Shown here: one piece after another, positions 12,166 to 23,900 of the stretch
Position numbering within the stretch: the stretch's first letter is position 1
How the letters are laid out: each line of letters opens with the position of its first letter
NCBI GenBank assembly: GCA_963556145.1
Contig: OY744471.1
Span: 5,325,590 to 5,389,589, forward strand
Direction of reading: 5' to 3'
DNA from: Hygrocybe punicea
Lineage: Eukaryota > Basidiomycota > Agaricomycetes > Agaricales > Hygrophoraceae
Length of the DNA stretch: 64,000 nucleotides
Translations under genes and position numbers: made by a program
The notes under the pieces: generated by a model
Seen by the model: only the letters and a program-made list of their open reading frames with translations
Told to the model about the DNA's origin: nothing
Databases searched by the model: none

Positions 12166-15100
12166 AATGAGATGCCAGAGGTGTGGTCAAGTCGGGGATG
12201 GCGGTAAACAGGGTGGGGGTGCCTTGGTTGCTGAATAAGTGGGGTGTGGGGGTTGGGGCATAGGGGCAGGGATGCGTTGGATTTGGGGCCCCGGTTACCA
12301 CATTTTCGACGCGAACAAGATGCTGGGGGTGTCGTCGACTGAGGTGGTGTTGAAAGCAGGCGGGGAGGTGGAGCCGTGGATGTCGAACAAGTAGGAGTGG
12401 TTAGTTTGGGCAAAGGGTGGCGAGGTGGCGGACTGGGGCCCCTCGTTATCCTGTTCTCAACGCAAAGGTGACGCGGGAGGTGTAAGTGAGTCAGGGGTGG
12501 TCGAGAATGGACGGGGACGGGGAGCCATGGGTGTTGACCAAGCGGGGTTGGGGGTTGTGGGCAAAGGGCGGCGAGGTGAAGTATGTGGGCCCGCCGTTGT
12601 TCCGTTCTCAACGCAAACGTGATGCAGGGGGTGCAAGTGGGTTGGGGGTGCTTGAAAACAGATGTGGAAGGGGTGCCGTAGGTGTTGACCAAGCGGGGTT
12701 GGGGTTGTGGGCAAAGGGCAGCGAGGTGGCAGACTGGGGCCCCCCATTGTCCTGTTCTCAATGTGAAGGCGACGCGGGAGGTGTAAGTGAGTCGGGGGGG
12801 TTGAGAACGGACGGGGACGGGGAGCCATGGGTGTTGACCAAGCGGGGTTGGGGGTTGTGGCAAAGGGCGGCGAGGTGAAGTATGTGCGCCCCCCGTCGTC
12901 CCGTTCTCAACGCGAAGGTAATACGGGGGTTGTAAGTGAGTTGGAGGTGCTCGACAACGGACGGGGAAGTGGTGCCGTGGGTGTTGACCAAGTGGGGGTG
13001 GAGGTTTGGGGCAAAAGGCGGCGAGGTGACGTACTTCGGCTCCCCGTTGTCCCGTTCTCAACGCAAACAAGATGCTGGGGTTGTAAGTGAGTTGGGGGTG
13101 CTCGAAAACGGATGGGGAAGGCGTACCTTGGCAGTTGAAAAGGTGGGGGTGGGGGTTTTGGGCAAAAGGCGGCGAGGTGACGTATTGGAGCTCCCCGTTG
13201 TCCGATTCTCAACGCAAACGCAATGCGGGGTTGTAAGGAAGTTGGGGGTTGTCGAAAGTGGACGGGGAAGGGGTGCCGTGGGTGTTGACCAAGTGGGGGT
13301 AGGGGTCTTGGGCAAAGGGCAGCGAGGTGACGTATTTGGGCTCCCCGTCGTCCCGTTCTCAACGCGAACGCGATGCGGGGGTTGTAAGTGAGTTGGGAGT
13401 GCTCGAAAACGGACGGGGAAGGGGTGCCGTGGGTGTTGACCAAGTGGGGGTGGGGGTTTGGGGCAAAAGGCGGCGAGGTGACGTACTTCGGCTCGCCGTT
13501 GTCCCGTTCTCAACGCGAACGAGATGCTGGGGTTGTAAGTGAGTTGGGGGTGCTCGAAAACGGACGGGGAAGGCGTACCTTGGCAGTTGAAAAGGTGGGG
13601 GTGGGGCAAAGGGCGGCGAGGTGACGTATGTGGGCCCCCCGTCGTCCCGTTCTCAACGCGAAGGCAACGCGGGGGTTGTAAGTGAGGTGGGGGTGCTCGA
13701 AAACGGACGGGGAAGGGGTGCCGTGGGTGTTGACCAGGTGGGGGAAGGGGTTTTGGGCAAAAGGCGGTGAGGTGACGTATTTGCGCTCTCCGTTGTCCGG
13801 TTCTCAACGCGAACGCGATGCGGGGGTTGTAAATAGGTTGGGGGCGCTCGAAACTGGACGGGGAAGGGTTGCCGTGGGTGTTGACCAAGCGGGGTTGGGG
13901 ATTTTGGGCAAAACGGGGCGATGTGACGTATTTGGGTTCCCCGTTGTCCTGCTCTCAACGCGGACGCAATGCGGGGGATGTAAGTAAGGCCGGCGTGCAC
14001 GAAAATGGACGGGAAACGGGTGCCGTGGGTGTTGACTAAGGGGGGGTGGGGGTTTGGGGCAAATGGCGGCGAGGTGACGGATTTGGGCTCCCCGTCGTCC
14101 CGTTCTCAACGCGAAGGCAATGCAAGGGTTGTAAGTGAGTTAGGGGTGCTCGAAAACGGACGGGGAAGGGGTGCCGTGGGTGTTGACCAGGTGGGGGAAG
14201 GGGTTTTGGGCAAAACGGGGCGAGGTGACGTATTTGGGCTCCCCGTCGTCCAGTTCTCAACGCGAACGAAATGCTGGAGTTGTAAGTGAGGTGGGGGTGC
14301 TCGAAAACCGAAGGGGAAGGGGTGCCGTGGGTGTTCATCAGGTGGGGGTAGGGGTTTTGGGCAAAAAGGGGCGAGGTGACGTATTTGGGCTCCCCGTCGT
14401 CCCGTTCTCAACGCGAACGCGATGCTGGGGGTGTCAGTGGGTTGGGGGTGTTAGAAAACGGACGGGGAATGCGTACCTTGGCAGTTGAAAAGGTGGGGGT
14501 GGGGGTTTTGGCCAAAGGGCGGCGATGACGTATTTAGGCTCCCCGTCGTACCGTTCTCGACCCGAACGCGATGCTGAGAGTGTAAGTGGGTTGGGGGTGC
14601 TTGAAAACGGACGGGGAAGGGGTGCCATGGGTGTTGACCAAGCGGGGGTGGGGATTTTGGGCAAAACGGGGCGAGGTGACGTATTTGGGTTCCCCGTTGT
14701 CCTGATCTCAACGCGGACGCGATGCGGGGGGTGTAAGTGAGTCCGGCGTGCTCGCAAATGGACGGGAAACGGGTGCCGTGGGTGTTGACTAAGGGGGGGT
14801 GGGGGTTTGGGGCAAATGGCGGCGAGGTGACGGATTTGGGCTCCCCGTCGTCCAGTTCTGAACGCGAACGAGATGCTGGGGTTGTAAGAGAGTCGGGGGT
14901 GCTCGAAAACGGACGGGCAATGCGTGCCTTGGCAGTTGAAAAGGTGTGGCTGGGGGTTTTGGCCAAAGGGCGGCGAGGTGACGTATTTGGGTTCCCCGTT
15001 GTCCGGTTCTCAACGCGGACGCGATGCGGGGGGTGTAAGTGAGTTGGGGGTGATCGAATATGGACGGGCAAGGGGTGCCGTCGGTGTTGACCAAGCGGGG

Positions 15101-16160
15101 TTGGGGGTTGTGGGCAAAACGGGGCGAGGTGACGTATTTGGGTTCCCCGCTGTCCGGTTCTCAATGCGGACGCCATGCGGGGGGTGTAAGTGAGTCCGGC
15201 GTGCTCGAAAACGGACGGGGAAGCGGTGCCGTGGGTGTTGACCAAATGGGGGTGGGGGTTTGGGGCAAAAGGCAGCGAGGTGACGTAATTTGGGCCCCCC
15301 GTCGTCCCGTTCTCAACGCGAAGGCAATGCGGGGGTTGTAAGTGAGTTGGGGGTGCTCGAAAACGGACGGGCAAGGGGTGCCATGGGTGTTGACCAAGCG
15401 GGGTTGGGGGTTTTGGGCAAAAGGGGGCGAGGTGACATATTTGGGCGCCTCGTTGTCCGATTCCCAACGCTAACGCGACGCCGGGGCTATAATTGAGTCG
15501 ATGGTACTCGAAAACACCATGGGCGGGTGTACCTTCGCAGTTGAAAAGGTGGGGTTGGGGGTTGGGCATAGGGCAGCGAGGTGACTGATTTGGGCCCCAA
15601 ATCCCTCGTTGTCAACGCGAACGATACGCGGGGGGTGTATTCCAGTCGAGGGTGGTAGAAAATGGACGAGGAAGGGGTGCCGTCGGTGTTGAACCAAGTG
15701 TGTGGGGGAGGCGTTTGGGGCAAAGGGTGGCGAGGTGGCCTATGTGAGCTGCCCGTTGTCCCGTTCCCAACGCGTACGTTACGCGGGGGTTGTAAGTGAG
15801 TCTACGTTGCTCGAAAACGGACGGGGACGGGGTGCCGTGGGTTTTTACCCAGTGGGGGTGGGTTTTTGGGCAAAGGGCGGCATGGTGACGTATTTGGGCC
15901 CTTCGTCGTCCCGTTCTCAACGCGAACGAGACGCGGATGGACTAGTCGAGTCGGGGGTAGTCGAAAACCGTCTGGGACGGGGTATCCTACGTGTTGAAAA
16001 TATGAAGGGCCCATAGCGGGAATCGAAGGGTCTCAGGCCCCGCGACTGCTCGTTTGCAACACGAACGAGCCGCAGGGCTTGTACCTGTGTCAGGGACGCT
16101 CGAACATCGTGGGGCAGGGCTTATCCTGGCTGTGAAAAAGGCGGGGGGGCTCATCGCAGG
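12166..16160. repeat. G-rich 151-bp tandem array, about 25 diverged copies
   Basis: Landmarks such as GTGCCGTGGGTGTTGACC, TGACGTATTTGGGCTCCCC, CCCGTTCTCAACGCGAACG and GTAAGTGAGTTGGGGG recur about every 151 bp (for example at 13270 and 13421). The + strand is strongly G-rich with many GGGGG and GGGG runs. In a minority of units GTGCCGTGGGTGTTGACC is replaced by CGTACCTTGGCAGTTGAAAA (near 13121, 13572, 14470, 14921, 15528). Because 151 is not a multiple of three, successive units fall in different frames. The long open frames on both strands, up to 372 codons, reflect scarcity of stops and are not called genes. Units at both edges are more diverged. Confidence 0.9.
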
Positions 16161-16171
16161 ATTGCAAGGCA

Positions 16172-16495
16172 CTCAGGCCCCGGTGCTGGTGCCGCTGACG
16201 CTGCTGGCGCTGGTGCTGGTGCCGGTGCTGGCACCCGTGCTGTGGCATTGCCTTACCTCGCGAGGGTGGCTGTCGACGCCCATTGACGTGGGCCTGGCCC
16301 TCGTGAGGGTGGTGCTGGTGCCGGTGCTGGTGCCGGTGCTGGTGCCGGTGCTGGTGCGGGTGCTGTTGCCGGTGCTGGCATCTGTGCTGTCGTCTTGCCT
16401 GTAATACCTCGCGAGGATGGCCGGCCACGTCAATGGACGTGGGCTTGGCCTTCGCGAAGTACTCGGGGGTGCCGGTGCCGGTGCTGGTGCTGGCG
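16172..16495. repeat. GGTGCC/GGTGCT hexanucleotide tract in three blocks
   Basis: Blocks of CTGGTGCCGGTG-type repeats lie at about 16180-16245, 16308-16385 and 16468-16495. They are separated by two related spacers carrying CCTCGCGAGG, a CATTGACGTGGGC-like word and TTCGCGA or CTCGTGAG. Open frames here are hexanucleotide-encoded dipeptide runs and are not called genes. Confidence 0.8.
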
Positions 16496-17107
16496 TGCCC
16501 TCGCAAGGTCCTGGCGCCGGTTCTCGTCATCGTCTTGACGAAATCTCCACCTCGGGAATCGAAGACCGACGTCATTCGATGCGCGATGGCGTTCACGAGA
16601 TAATCGAGGAGGGGGATGAACGTTGATGAAAAGAAAACACACACCTGGGCCGGAGTGTGGGCGCACCACACCTCCGGCCTTGTTCACCGTTCTCCCGCTC
16701 GTCCCCGTCGTGTTGGTCCTTGTAAGTTGGTCATTGTGGCCTGTGGTGATGATGTGTGATGGTCGCCGTGTCAAGCACTCGTGGCTGTTGTCTTGGTCAC
16801 CGTGTTGATCGTCGATGCACCTGGGCCGGGAGTTGGATGGACCACCCTCCCGGCTGTTTCCCTTCTACATCGTTTGGTGGCAGCGTGGGTCGGCGTAGTT
16901 GCTGGAACATGATTACATGAGTCGATATACGAGGTAAAACAAGTGAAAACTTACATTTTTGGCCCTCTGTGCTGAGCCAACACAACCACAAACCTTGTCC
17001 CTCGCGGAGAAAGACTGAGTTAGTGAGAGATGAGTCGGTGCCACTGGAATGGCGTATAGTAGACGTAGACAGTTGTAATGGCGTGGCTCGGCTAACTGCG
17101 GCTTGGC
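16496..17107. other. Spacer with two copies of a CACCTGGGCCGG motif
   Basis: The word CACCTGGGCCGG occurs near 16645 and 16818. Each copy is followed within 40 bp by a CCTCCCGGC- or CCTCCGGCC-like inverted word, so each could form a short hairpin. No gene recognised. Confidence 0.4.
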
Positions 17108-17690
17108 TCCACGGCTAGTAATCGAACTTGATCGAACTTTGACCGAACTTGATCGAACCTTGACCGAACCTTGACCGAACCTGCCTTAATTAGTGGTACC
17201 GAACTTGATTGAACCTTATCGAACCTCATCGAACCTACCGAACTTGATCGAACTTGCCTTATTTGGTTGGACCGAACTTGATCGAACTTACCGAACCTCA
17301 TCGAACCTCATCGAACCTACCGAACCTGCCTTATTTGGTTGGATCGAACTTACCGAACCTTGTCGAACGTCATCGAACCTACCGAACTTGCCTTATTTGG
17401 TTGGATTGAACTTACCGAACCTCATCGAACCTCATCGAACCTACCGAACTTGCCTTATTTGGTTGGACTGAACTTGATCGAACTTACCGAACCTTGTCGA
17501 ACCTCATCGAACCTACCGAACCTGCCTTATTTGGTTGGACCAAACTTGATCGAACTTACCGAACCTCATCGAACCTCACCGAACCTACCGAACTTGCCTT
17601 ATTTGGTTGGACTGAACTTGATCGAACTTACCGAACCTCATCGAACCTACCGAACTTGCCTTATTTGGTTGGACCGAACTTATAGCGATC
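17108..17690. repeat. CGAAC(C/T)T nested tandem array
   Basis: The array is built from about 10-bp words (ATCGAACCTC, ACCGAACTTG, TACCGAACCT) grouped into 62- or 72-bp units that end in GCCTTATTTGGTTGGA. That landmark lies at 17256, 17328, 17390, 17452, 17524, 17596 and 17658, so spacings are 72, 62, 62, 72, 72 and 62. The 10-bp step equals one short word, so units differ by whole words. Open frames here are repeat translations. Confidence 0.9.
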
Positions 17691-17926
17691 ATGCATGTGT
17701 CTGGGGGTCATAGATTTTATGGATATTCATCTCTTATTTGTATAGCTGGTGAGAGAACCTGCTACATGTTTCTCTATGGTCATGTTCCATCTGTCCATTC
17801 CATTTCTGTTTCTTCTCTTCTGTTTCTGGGTATTCTGTTTGTTCTTCTGGGTGTTTTCATTGGTATAAGGTGTTTTCATTGGTGTAAATAATGTTGAAGT
17901 CGTTTACATACAAGGGAAAGTCCATT

Positions 17927-18944
17927 CTATGAATCATACATTACAGGGGTGTATCCTTTCACAAACAACATCAATCTCCAATTCAATCCATGGATGTCAT
18001 TCTCCTTCCCCATCACCATACGCATATGCATTGCATGAAATAAGGCATGACGATGATAATCAGGTTCTTTGGTCCCATGTCTCAAGCGATTGTTCTGCAT
18101 GTTATGGCCATCAGAACAGTGTGTACGGTCGAGTTTCTCTTTCTGGGATTGGGGAAGAAGTGGAGAGTGGCGACGTGACTGGGTTTGGAGCGAGACAAGA
18201 GGTGCAGAAAATAACCACGCTCGGTATTCATCATCCATCTCGACATCCAGTCGGTGGGTTAAACGTGGAGGGGATGTCGGAAGATCAATGAGACTGTCCA
18301 TGTATGCATCAAAGTCATCAATGGGGGGAATCAGATGTTCTTCACTGCGAATGTTCATTGCACCAAAATATATCTTGTTGTCCATATCATCAAAAATAAA
18401 GGGCACATCGAGATTCATCGTCGATATCGATGGTGGGGACGGTGTCGGGGATGTTGGACAATGCGTGTGTCACAATGATTCTGGGGTATGGGTGCAAGAT
18501 GAGGAGTGGGGATGTGAACAACGAATCGATGATGAGGAAGTTCCTTGTCCAAAATGTATTGGAGATGCTGGAGGAGGAGTTGATTTTGACGATGTCTTTG
18601 TTCAGTGATCCATAGACCACCCAGGAGATGATGTAGTTCGTCAAGGACCGGTGTCACGAATTGCAGAAGGAAAACAAGGTGAGGGATGTGAGGATCGTTC
18701 CAGCTGATATAGTCGACCCAGTCGTCAGGTCGGTTGAGGGGGAACCAAGCAAGGGAACACTGCCACCAGCGATGGTCAGGCCATGGGTAGGGATGGGGGG
18801 CAGAGGGTGGCCCGGGTGATGACAGGTGGGTGATTTAAAGAAGTTTTCTGTCTTCGGTAATTACCATGCCTCGTTGTCAGCAACATGTCGGAGTTTCCAT
18901 TGATCGGTCCATGTACCAGGGTCTTGGTTGCCTCGTGGATTCAT
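17927..18944 (-). pseudogene. Unidentified minus-strand coding region, probably spliced or broken
   Basis: I do not recognise this gene. Three stretches read like real protein. A start at 18944 begins MNPRGNQDPG and runs 27 codons to a TAA near 18861 that overlaps a GTAATT. A long frame from about 18835 to 18415 contains WPDHRWWQCSLAWF, DDWVDYISWNDP and LLGGLWITEQRHRQNQ, rich in Trp, His and Gln. A third frame at 18418-17927 (163 codons) starts MNLDVPFIFDDMDNK and is acidic, then basic. The frames do not join without introns or frameshifts, and I could not find one intron set that fits all junctions. It could be a spliced gene with a non-obvious intron or a decayed transposon gene. Confidence 0.35.
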
Positions 18945-20905
18945 ATGTATGGTCAGGGATCAAACTTCTAGAAAAAGAGGGTGTGTAGCGGGATATCACA
19001 CAATAAGCCGATCTGTGCTACCCAAATTGGTAAGGAGTGGTATGTCGTATGTGTTCTGTTATTGACAATTATTACAATCAAGCTGTAGAATGAACCTTGA
19101 TGTCTATGGACAACTGCACCAGAAGGATACTGGTTATCAACCCAATGACCTCCAATCCCATGTGGGAAGGAACCTGATGTGCTGCCAACCAGTAAGGCAG
19201 TAAATGCACCAGAAAAAGAAACAATGAAGATTGAATCCCCATCCGAAGCCCTTTGCCAATATACGACTGGAAACTCGCAACTCTTTCATCTTCCCTATCC
19301 CAAATCCCCCAACCTCTTCCGCCTGAAATTGATCCCTGTTGCATTCATGGAATATGAAGAAATCTCGCACACCATTTGAGTGTAGGAAATCCACGATCAG
19401 TCAACAATGCCGATATCTGAAACATTATAAATCTATGCACAAAATTGACATAAACTGCAATGAACCAGACTGAGTCGGTGTGAATGAATTGATATGAATC
19501 AAGTTAGAATGATATTGGCTGGTTTGAGGAAGCAGATGAAGTGCAAATATGTAGATACAATTCGAGTACCAAGATGCAGCAGTGCTTCAATGAATGCTAG
19601 CTCTGTAAAAACAGGTGCATCCATCTCTGACAACAACAACAACAACAACTTGGACACTAACAACAATGCCAACAAAAATACCACTCAAAAAGGTGCTACA
19701 TCTGCCTGAATCGAAGGAACATAAGCACCACATCAACATGATGGCAACTCAGGAGAAACAGAAAGTGCTGTTATGTTTTTTCAACACTGTTCTACTACAT
19801 TAGTCTTAATTTGCAGATACAAGTCATTGATCCTCTGCAAGTACCTCACTTTATTTTTCCCTTGGATTGATGTGGTCTTGTAGCTCAAATGTTCAAGTCA
19901 CCTATTTGGAGAACACCAAGAATACTGTCAATACCACGATCCTCACAAGACCCTGTCCAGTTCTGGTCACCCGCCATGATGATGCCAGCATTTGAGGTTC
20001 ATCTTTGGCAACACCACCTTTGACTAATACAGGCAAAGATGCTGAGCCAACATGCCAGTGACAACATGAATTTCTATGCCAGGAGATGGAAAAGCAAGCG
20101 GTACATCACATAACCACTTCGTCTATTTGCTTCATAACCATTTTGCTTGTGCAGAAAGCTGCAAAGTCTTGAGGCATCTGAATTCGACTTTGACTCTACT
20201 ATGCAAGGCTGTTTGGTGAGTTCAATTGCTGACAACAATGATTACACTCTGTCTAGACAACTTTCATTTGTATTACTCAACACACTGGGCTTGTACAACT
20301 TTGAGAATGACAAGGGGGGGAGGGGGAGCTGAGAGAAATTGAGGAAATCAAGGGCAATTGAGTAGCTGTAGGGTATTCAAGGCAAATCAATGGGATTTGT
20401 TTATATCGGAAAATGTGATAACATGAAAACAATAAATTCTATTCTCACTGAATACACATCATGTATATCATACCAGTTCACGGCAGCTCACGGTTAATAT
20501 AGTGAGATTGAGTGTATGATAAAAATATCTCATTAATCAGAATTGCACTGGTGTCATGAGGCAGACACAGTGTAGTTCATTCCAGTTCATGTTAATGTTC
20601 ACTGGGGATCAAGGTGAGACCATGAGGTCTCAGAAACAGCTCCAACAGCTGAATCTAGGGTTAAATCTCAACCAGAGTGAGGAGGGACTCTAATTAAGTT
20701 TACTGGACCCATCAGCAAAAGGTGGAAGGCCTGACTGAATGGTGGGAAATACTGTAAGAGGATATGTGTCTTTGTCTGAACTGGTGAGGTGGCCTGATGT
20801 TTGTATTAAACTGTAATGTATTATAACAAGGATGGGAGGTTGAGGAAGAGTGTGGGCTGTGACAGATGAAGTTTCAGTGAGGTATGAACATTGCTTGGGC
20901 ATTTC
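18945..20905. other. Low-information region, no gene called
   Basis: Several frames of 60-90 codons occur on both strands, none with a recognisable domain. A short (AAC)n run lies near 19630-19650 and a poly-G run near 20315. Confidence 0.35.
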
Positions 20906-20924
20906 GCCCAGGTTTGTATTTTTA

Positions 20925-23900
20925 ACTGTAGTAAAATCAAGTAATCCGCACCGTTAGTTAGAGGTTGTTTTTCAACAATTTGAAGCAAATTCCGACCAGG
21001 TTTGTTCGTAGTAAAATCAAGTAATCCGCACCGTTAGTTAGAGGTTGTTTTTCAACAATTTGAAGCAAATTCCGACCAGGTTTGTTCGTAGTAAAATCAA
21101 GTAATCCGCACCGTTAGTTAGAGGTTGTTTTTCAACAATTTGAAGCAAATTCCGACCAGGTTTGTTCGTAGTAAAATCAAGTAATCCGCACCGTTAGTTA
21201 GAGGTTGTTTTTCAACAATTTGAAGCAAATTCCGACCAGGTTTGTTCGTAGTAAAATCAAGTAATCCGCACCGTTAGTTAGAGGTTGTTTTTCAACAATT
21301 TGAAGCAAATTCCGACCAGGTTTGTTCGTAGTAAAATCAAGTAATCCGCACCGTTAGTTAGAGGTTGTTTTTCAACAATTTGAAGCAAATTCCGACCAGG
21401 TTTGTTCGTAGTAAAATCAAGTAATCCGCACCGTTAGTTAGAGGTTGTTTTTCAACAATTTGAAGCAAATTCCGACCAGGTTTGTTCGTAGTAAAATCAA
21501 GTAATCCGCACCGTTAGTTAGAGGTTGTTTTTCAACAATTTGAAGCAAATTCCGACCAGGTTTGTTCGTAGTAAAATCAAGTAATCCGCACCGTTAGTTA
21601 GAGGTTGTTTTTCAACAATTTGAAGCAAATTCCGACCAGGTTTGTTCGTAGTAAAATCAAGTAATCCGCACCGTTAGTTAGAGGTTGTTTTTCAACAATT
21701 TGAAGCAAATTCCGACCAGGTTTGTTCGTAGTAAAATCAAGTAATCCGCACCGTTAGTTAGAGGTTGTTTTTCAACAATTTGAAGCAAATTCCGACCAGG
21801 TTTGTTCGTAGTAAAATCAAGTAATCCGCACCGTTAGTTAGAGGTTGTTTTTCAACAATTTGAAGCAAATTCCGACCAGGTTTGTTCGTAGTAAAATCAA
21901 GTAATCCGCACCGTTAGTTAGAGGTTGTTTTTCAACAATTTGAAGCAAATTCCGACCAGGTTTGTTCGTAGTAAAATCAAGTAATCCGCACCGTTAGTTA
22001 GAGGTTGTTTTTCAACAATTTGAAGCAAATTCCGACCAGGTTTGTTCGTAGTAAAATCAAGTAATCCGCACCGTTAGTTAGAGGTTGTTTTTCAACAATT
22101 TGAAGCAAATTCCGACCAGGTTTGTTCGTAGTAAAATCAAGTAATCCGCACCGTTAGTTAGAGGTTGTTTTTCAACAATTTGAAGCAAATTCCGACCAGG
22201 TTTGTTCGTAGTAAAATCAAGTAATCCGCACCGTTAGTTAGAGGTTGTTTTTCAACAATTTGAAGCAAATTCCGACCAGGTTTGTTCGTAGTAAAATCAA
22301 GTAATCCGCACCGTTAGTTAGAGGTTGTTTTTCAACAATTTGAAGCAAATTCCGACCAGGTTTGTTCGTAGTAAAATCAAGTAATCCGCACCGTTAGTTA
22401 GAGGTTGTTTTTCAACAATTTGAAGCAAATTCCGACCAGGTTTGTTCGTAGTAAAATCAAGTAATCCGCACCGTTAGTTAGAGGTTGTTTTTCAACAATT
22501 TGAAGCAAATTCCGACCAGGTTTGTTCGTAGTAAAATCAAGTAATCCGCACCGTTAGTTAGAGGTTGTTTTTCAACAATTTGAAGCAAATTCCGACCAGG
22601 TTTGTTCGTAGTAAAATCAAGTAATCCGCACCGTTAGTTAGAGGTTGTTTTTCAACAATTTGAAGCAAATTCCGACCAGGTTTGTTCGTAGTAAAATCAA
22701 GTAATCCGCACCGTTAGTTAGAGGTTGTTTTTCAACAATTTGAAGCAAATTCCGACCAGGTTTGTTCGTAGTAAAATCAAGTAATCCGCACCGTTAGTTA
22801 GAGGTTGTTTTTCAACAATTTGAAGCAAATTCCGACCAGGTTTGTTCGTAGTAAAATCAAGTAATCCGCACCGTTAGTTAGAGGTTGTTTTTCAACAATT
22901 TGAAGCAAATTCCGACCAGGTTTGTTCGTAGTAAAATCAAGTAATCCGCACCGTTAGTTAGAGGTTGTTTTTCAACAATTTGAAGCAAATTCCGACCAGG
23001 TTTGTTCGTAGTAAAATCAAGTAATCCGCACCGTTAGTTAGAGGTTGTTTTTCAACAATTTGAAGCAAATTCCGACCAGGTTTGTTCGTAGTAAAATCAA
23101 GTAATCCGCACCGTTAGTTAGAGGTTGTTTTTCAACAATTTGAAGCAAATTCCGACCAGGTTTGTTCGTAGTAAAATCAAGTAATCCGCACCGTTAGTTA
23201 GAGGTTGTTTTTCAACAATTTGAAGCAAATTCCGACCAGGTTTGTTCGTAGTAAAATCAAGTAATCCGCACCGTTAGTTAGAGGTTGTTTTTCAACAATT
23301 TGAAGCAAATTCCGACCAGGTTTGTTCGTAGTAAAATCAAGTAATCCGCACCGTTAGTTAGAGGTTGTTTTTCAACAATTTGAAGCAAATTCCGACCAGG
23401 TTTGTTCGTAGTAAAATCAAGTAATCCGCACCGTTAGTTAGAGGTTGTTTTTCAACAATTTGAAGCAAATTCCGACCAGGTTTGTTCGTAGTAAAATCAA
23501 GTAATCCGCACCGTTAGTTAGAGGTTGTTTTTCAACAATTTGAAGCAAATTCCGACCAGGTTTGTTCGTAGTAAAATCAAGTAATCCGCACCGTTAGTTA
23601 GAGGTTGTTTTTCAACAATTTGAAGCAAATTCCGACCAGGTTTGTTCGTAGTAAAATCAAGTAATCCGCACCGTTAGTTAGAGGTTGTTTTTCAACAATT
23701 TGAAGCAAATTCCGACCAGGTTTGTTCGTAGTAAAATCAAGTAATCCGCACCGTTAGTTAGAGGTTGTTTTTCAACAATTTGAAGCAAATTCCGACCAGG
23801 TTTGTTCGTAGTAAAATCAAGTAATCCGCACCGTTAGTTAGAGGTTGTTTTTCAACAATTTGAAGCAAATTCCGACCAGGTTTGTTCGTAGTAAAATCAA

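Noticed and set aside
14451..15569. 372-codon open frame on the minus strand, and many others of 100-315 codons at 12.1-15.9 kb
   Set aside because: They run across a 151-bp tandem repeat, are open on both strands, and each unit is read in a new frame. GC-rich, stop-poor repeat explains them.
16054..16671. Frames of 116 and 193 codons
   Set aside because: Composed of hexanucleotide-encoded dipeptides (Val-Leu-Val-Pro, His-Gln-His-Arg) with no other features.
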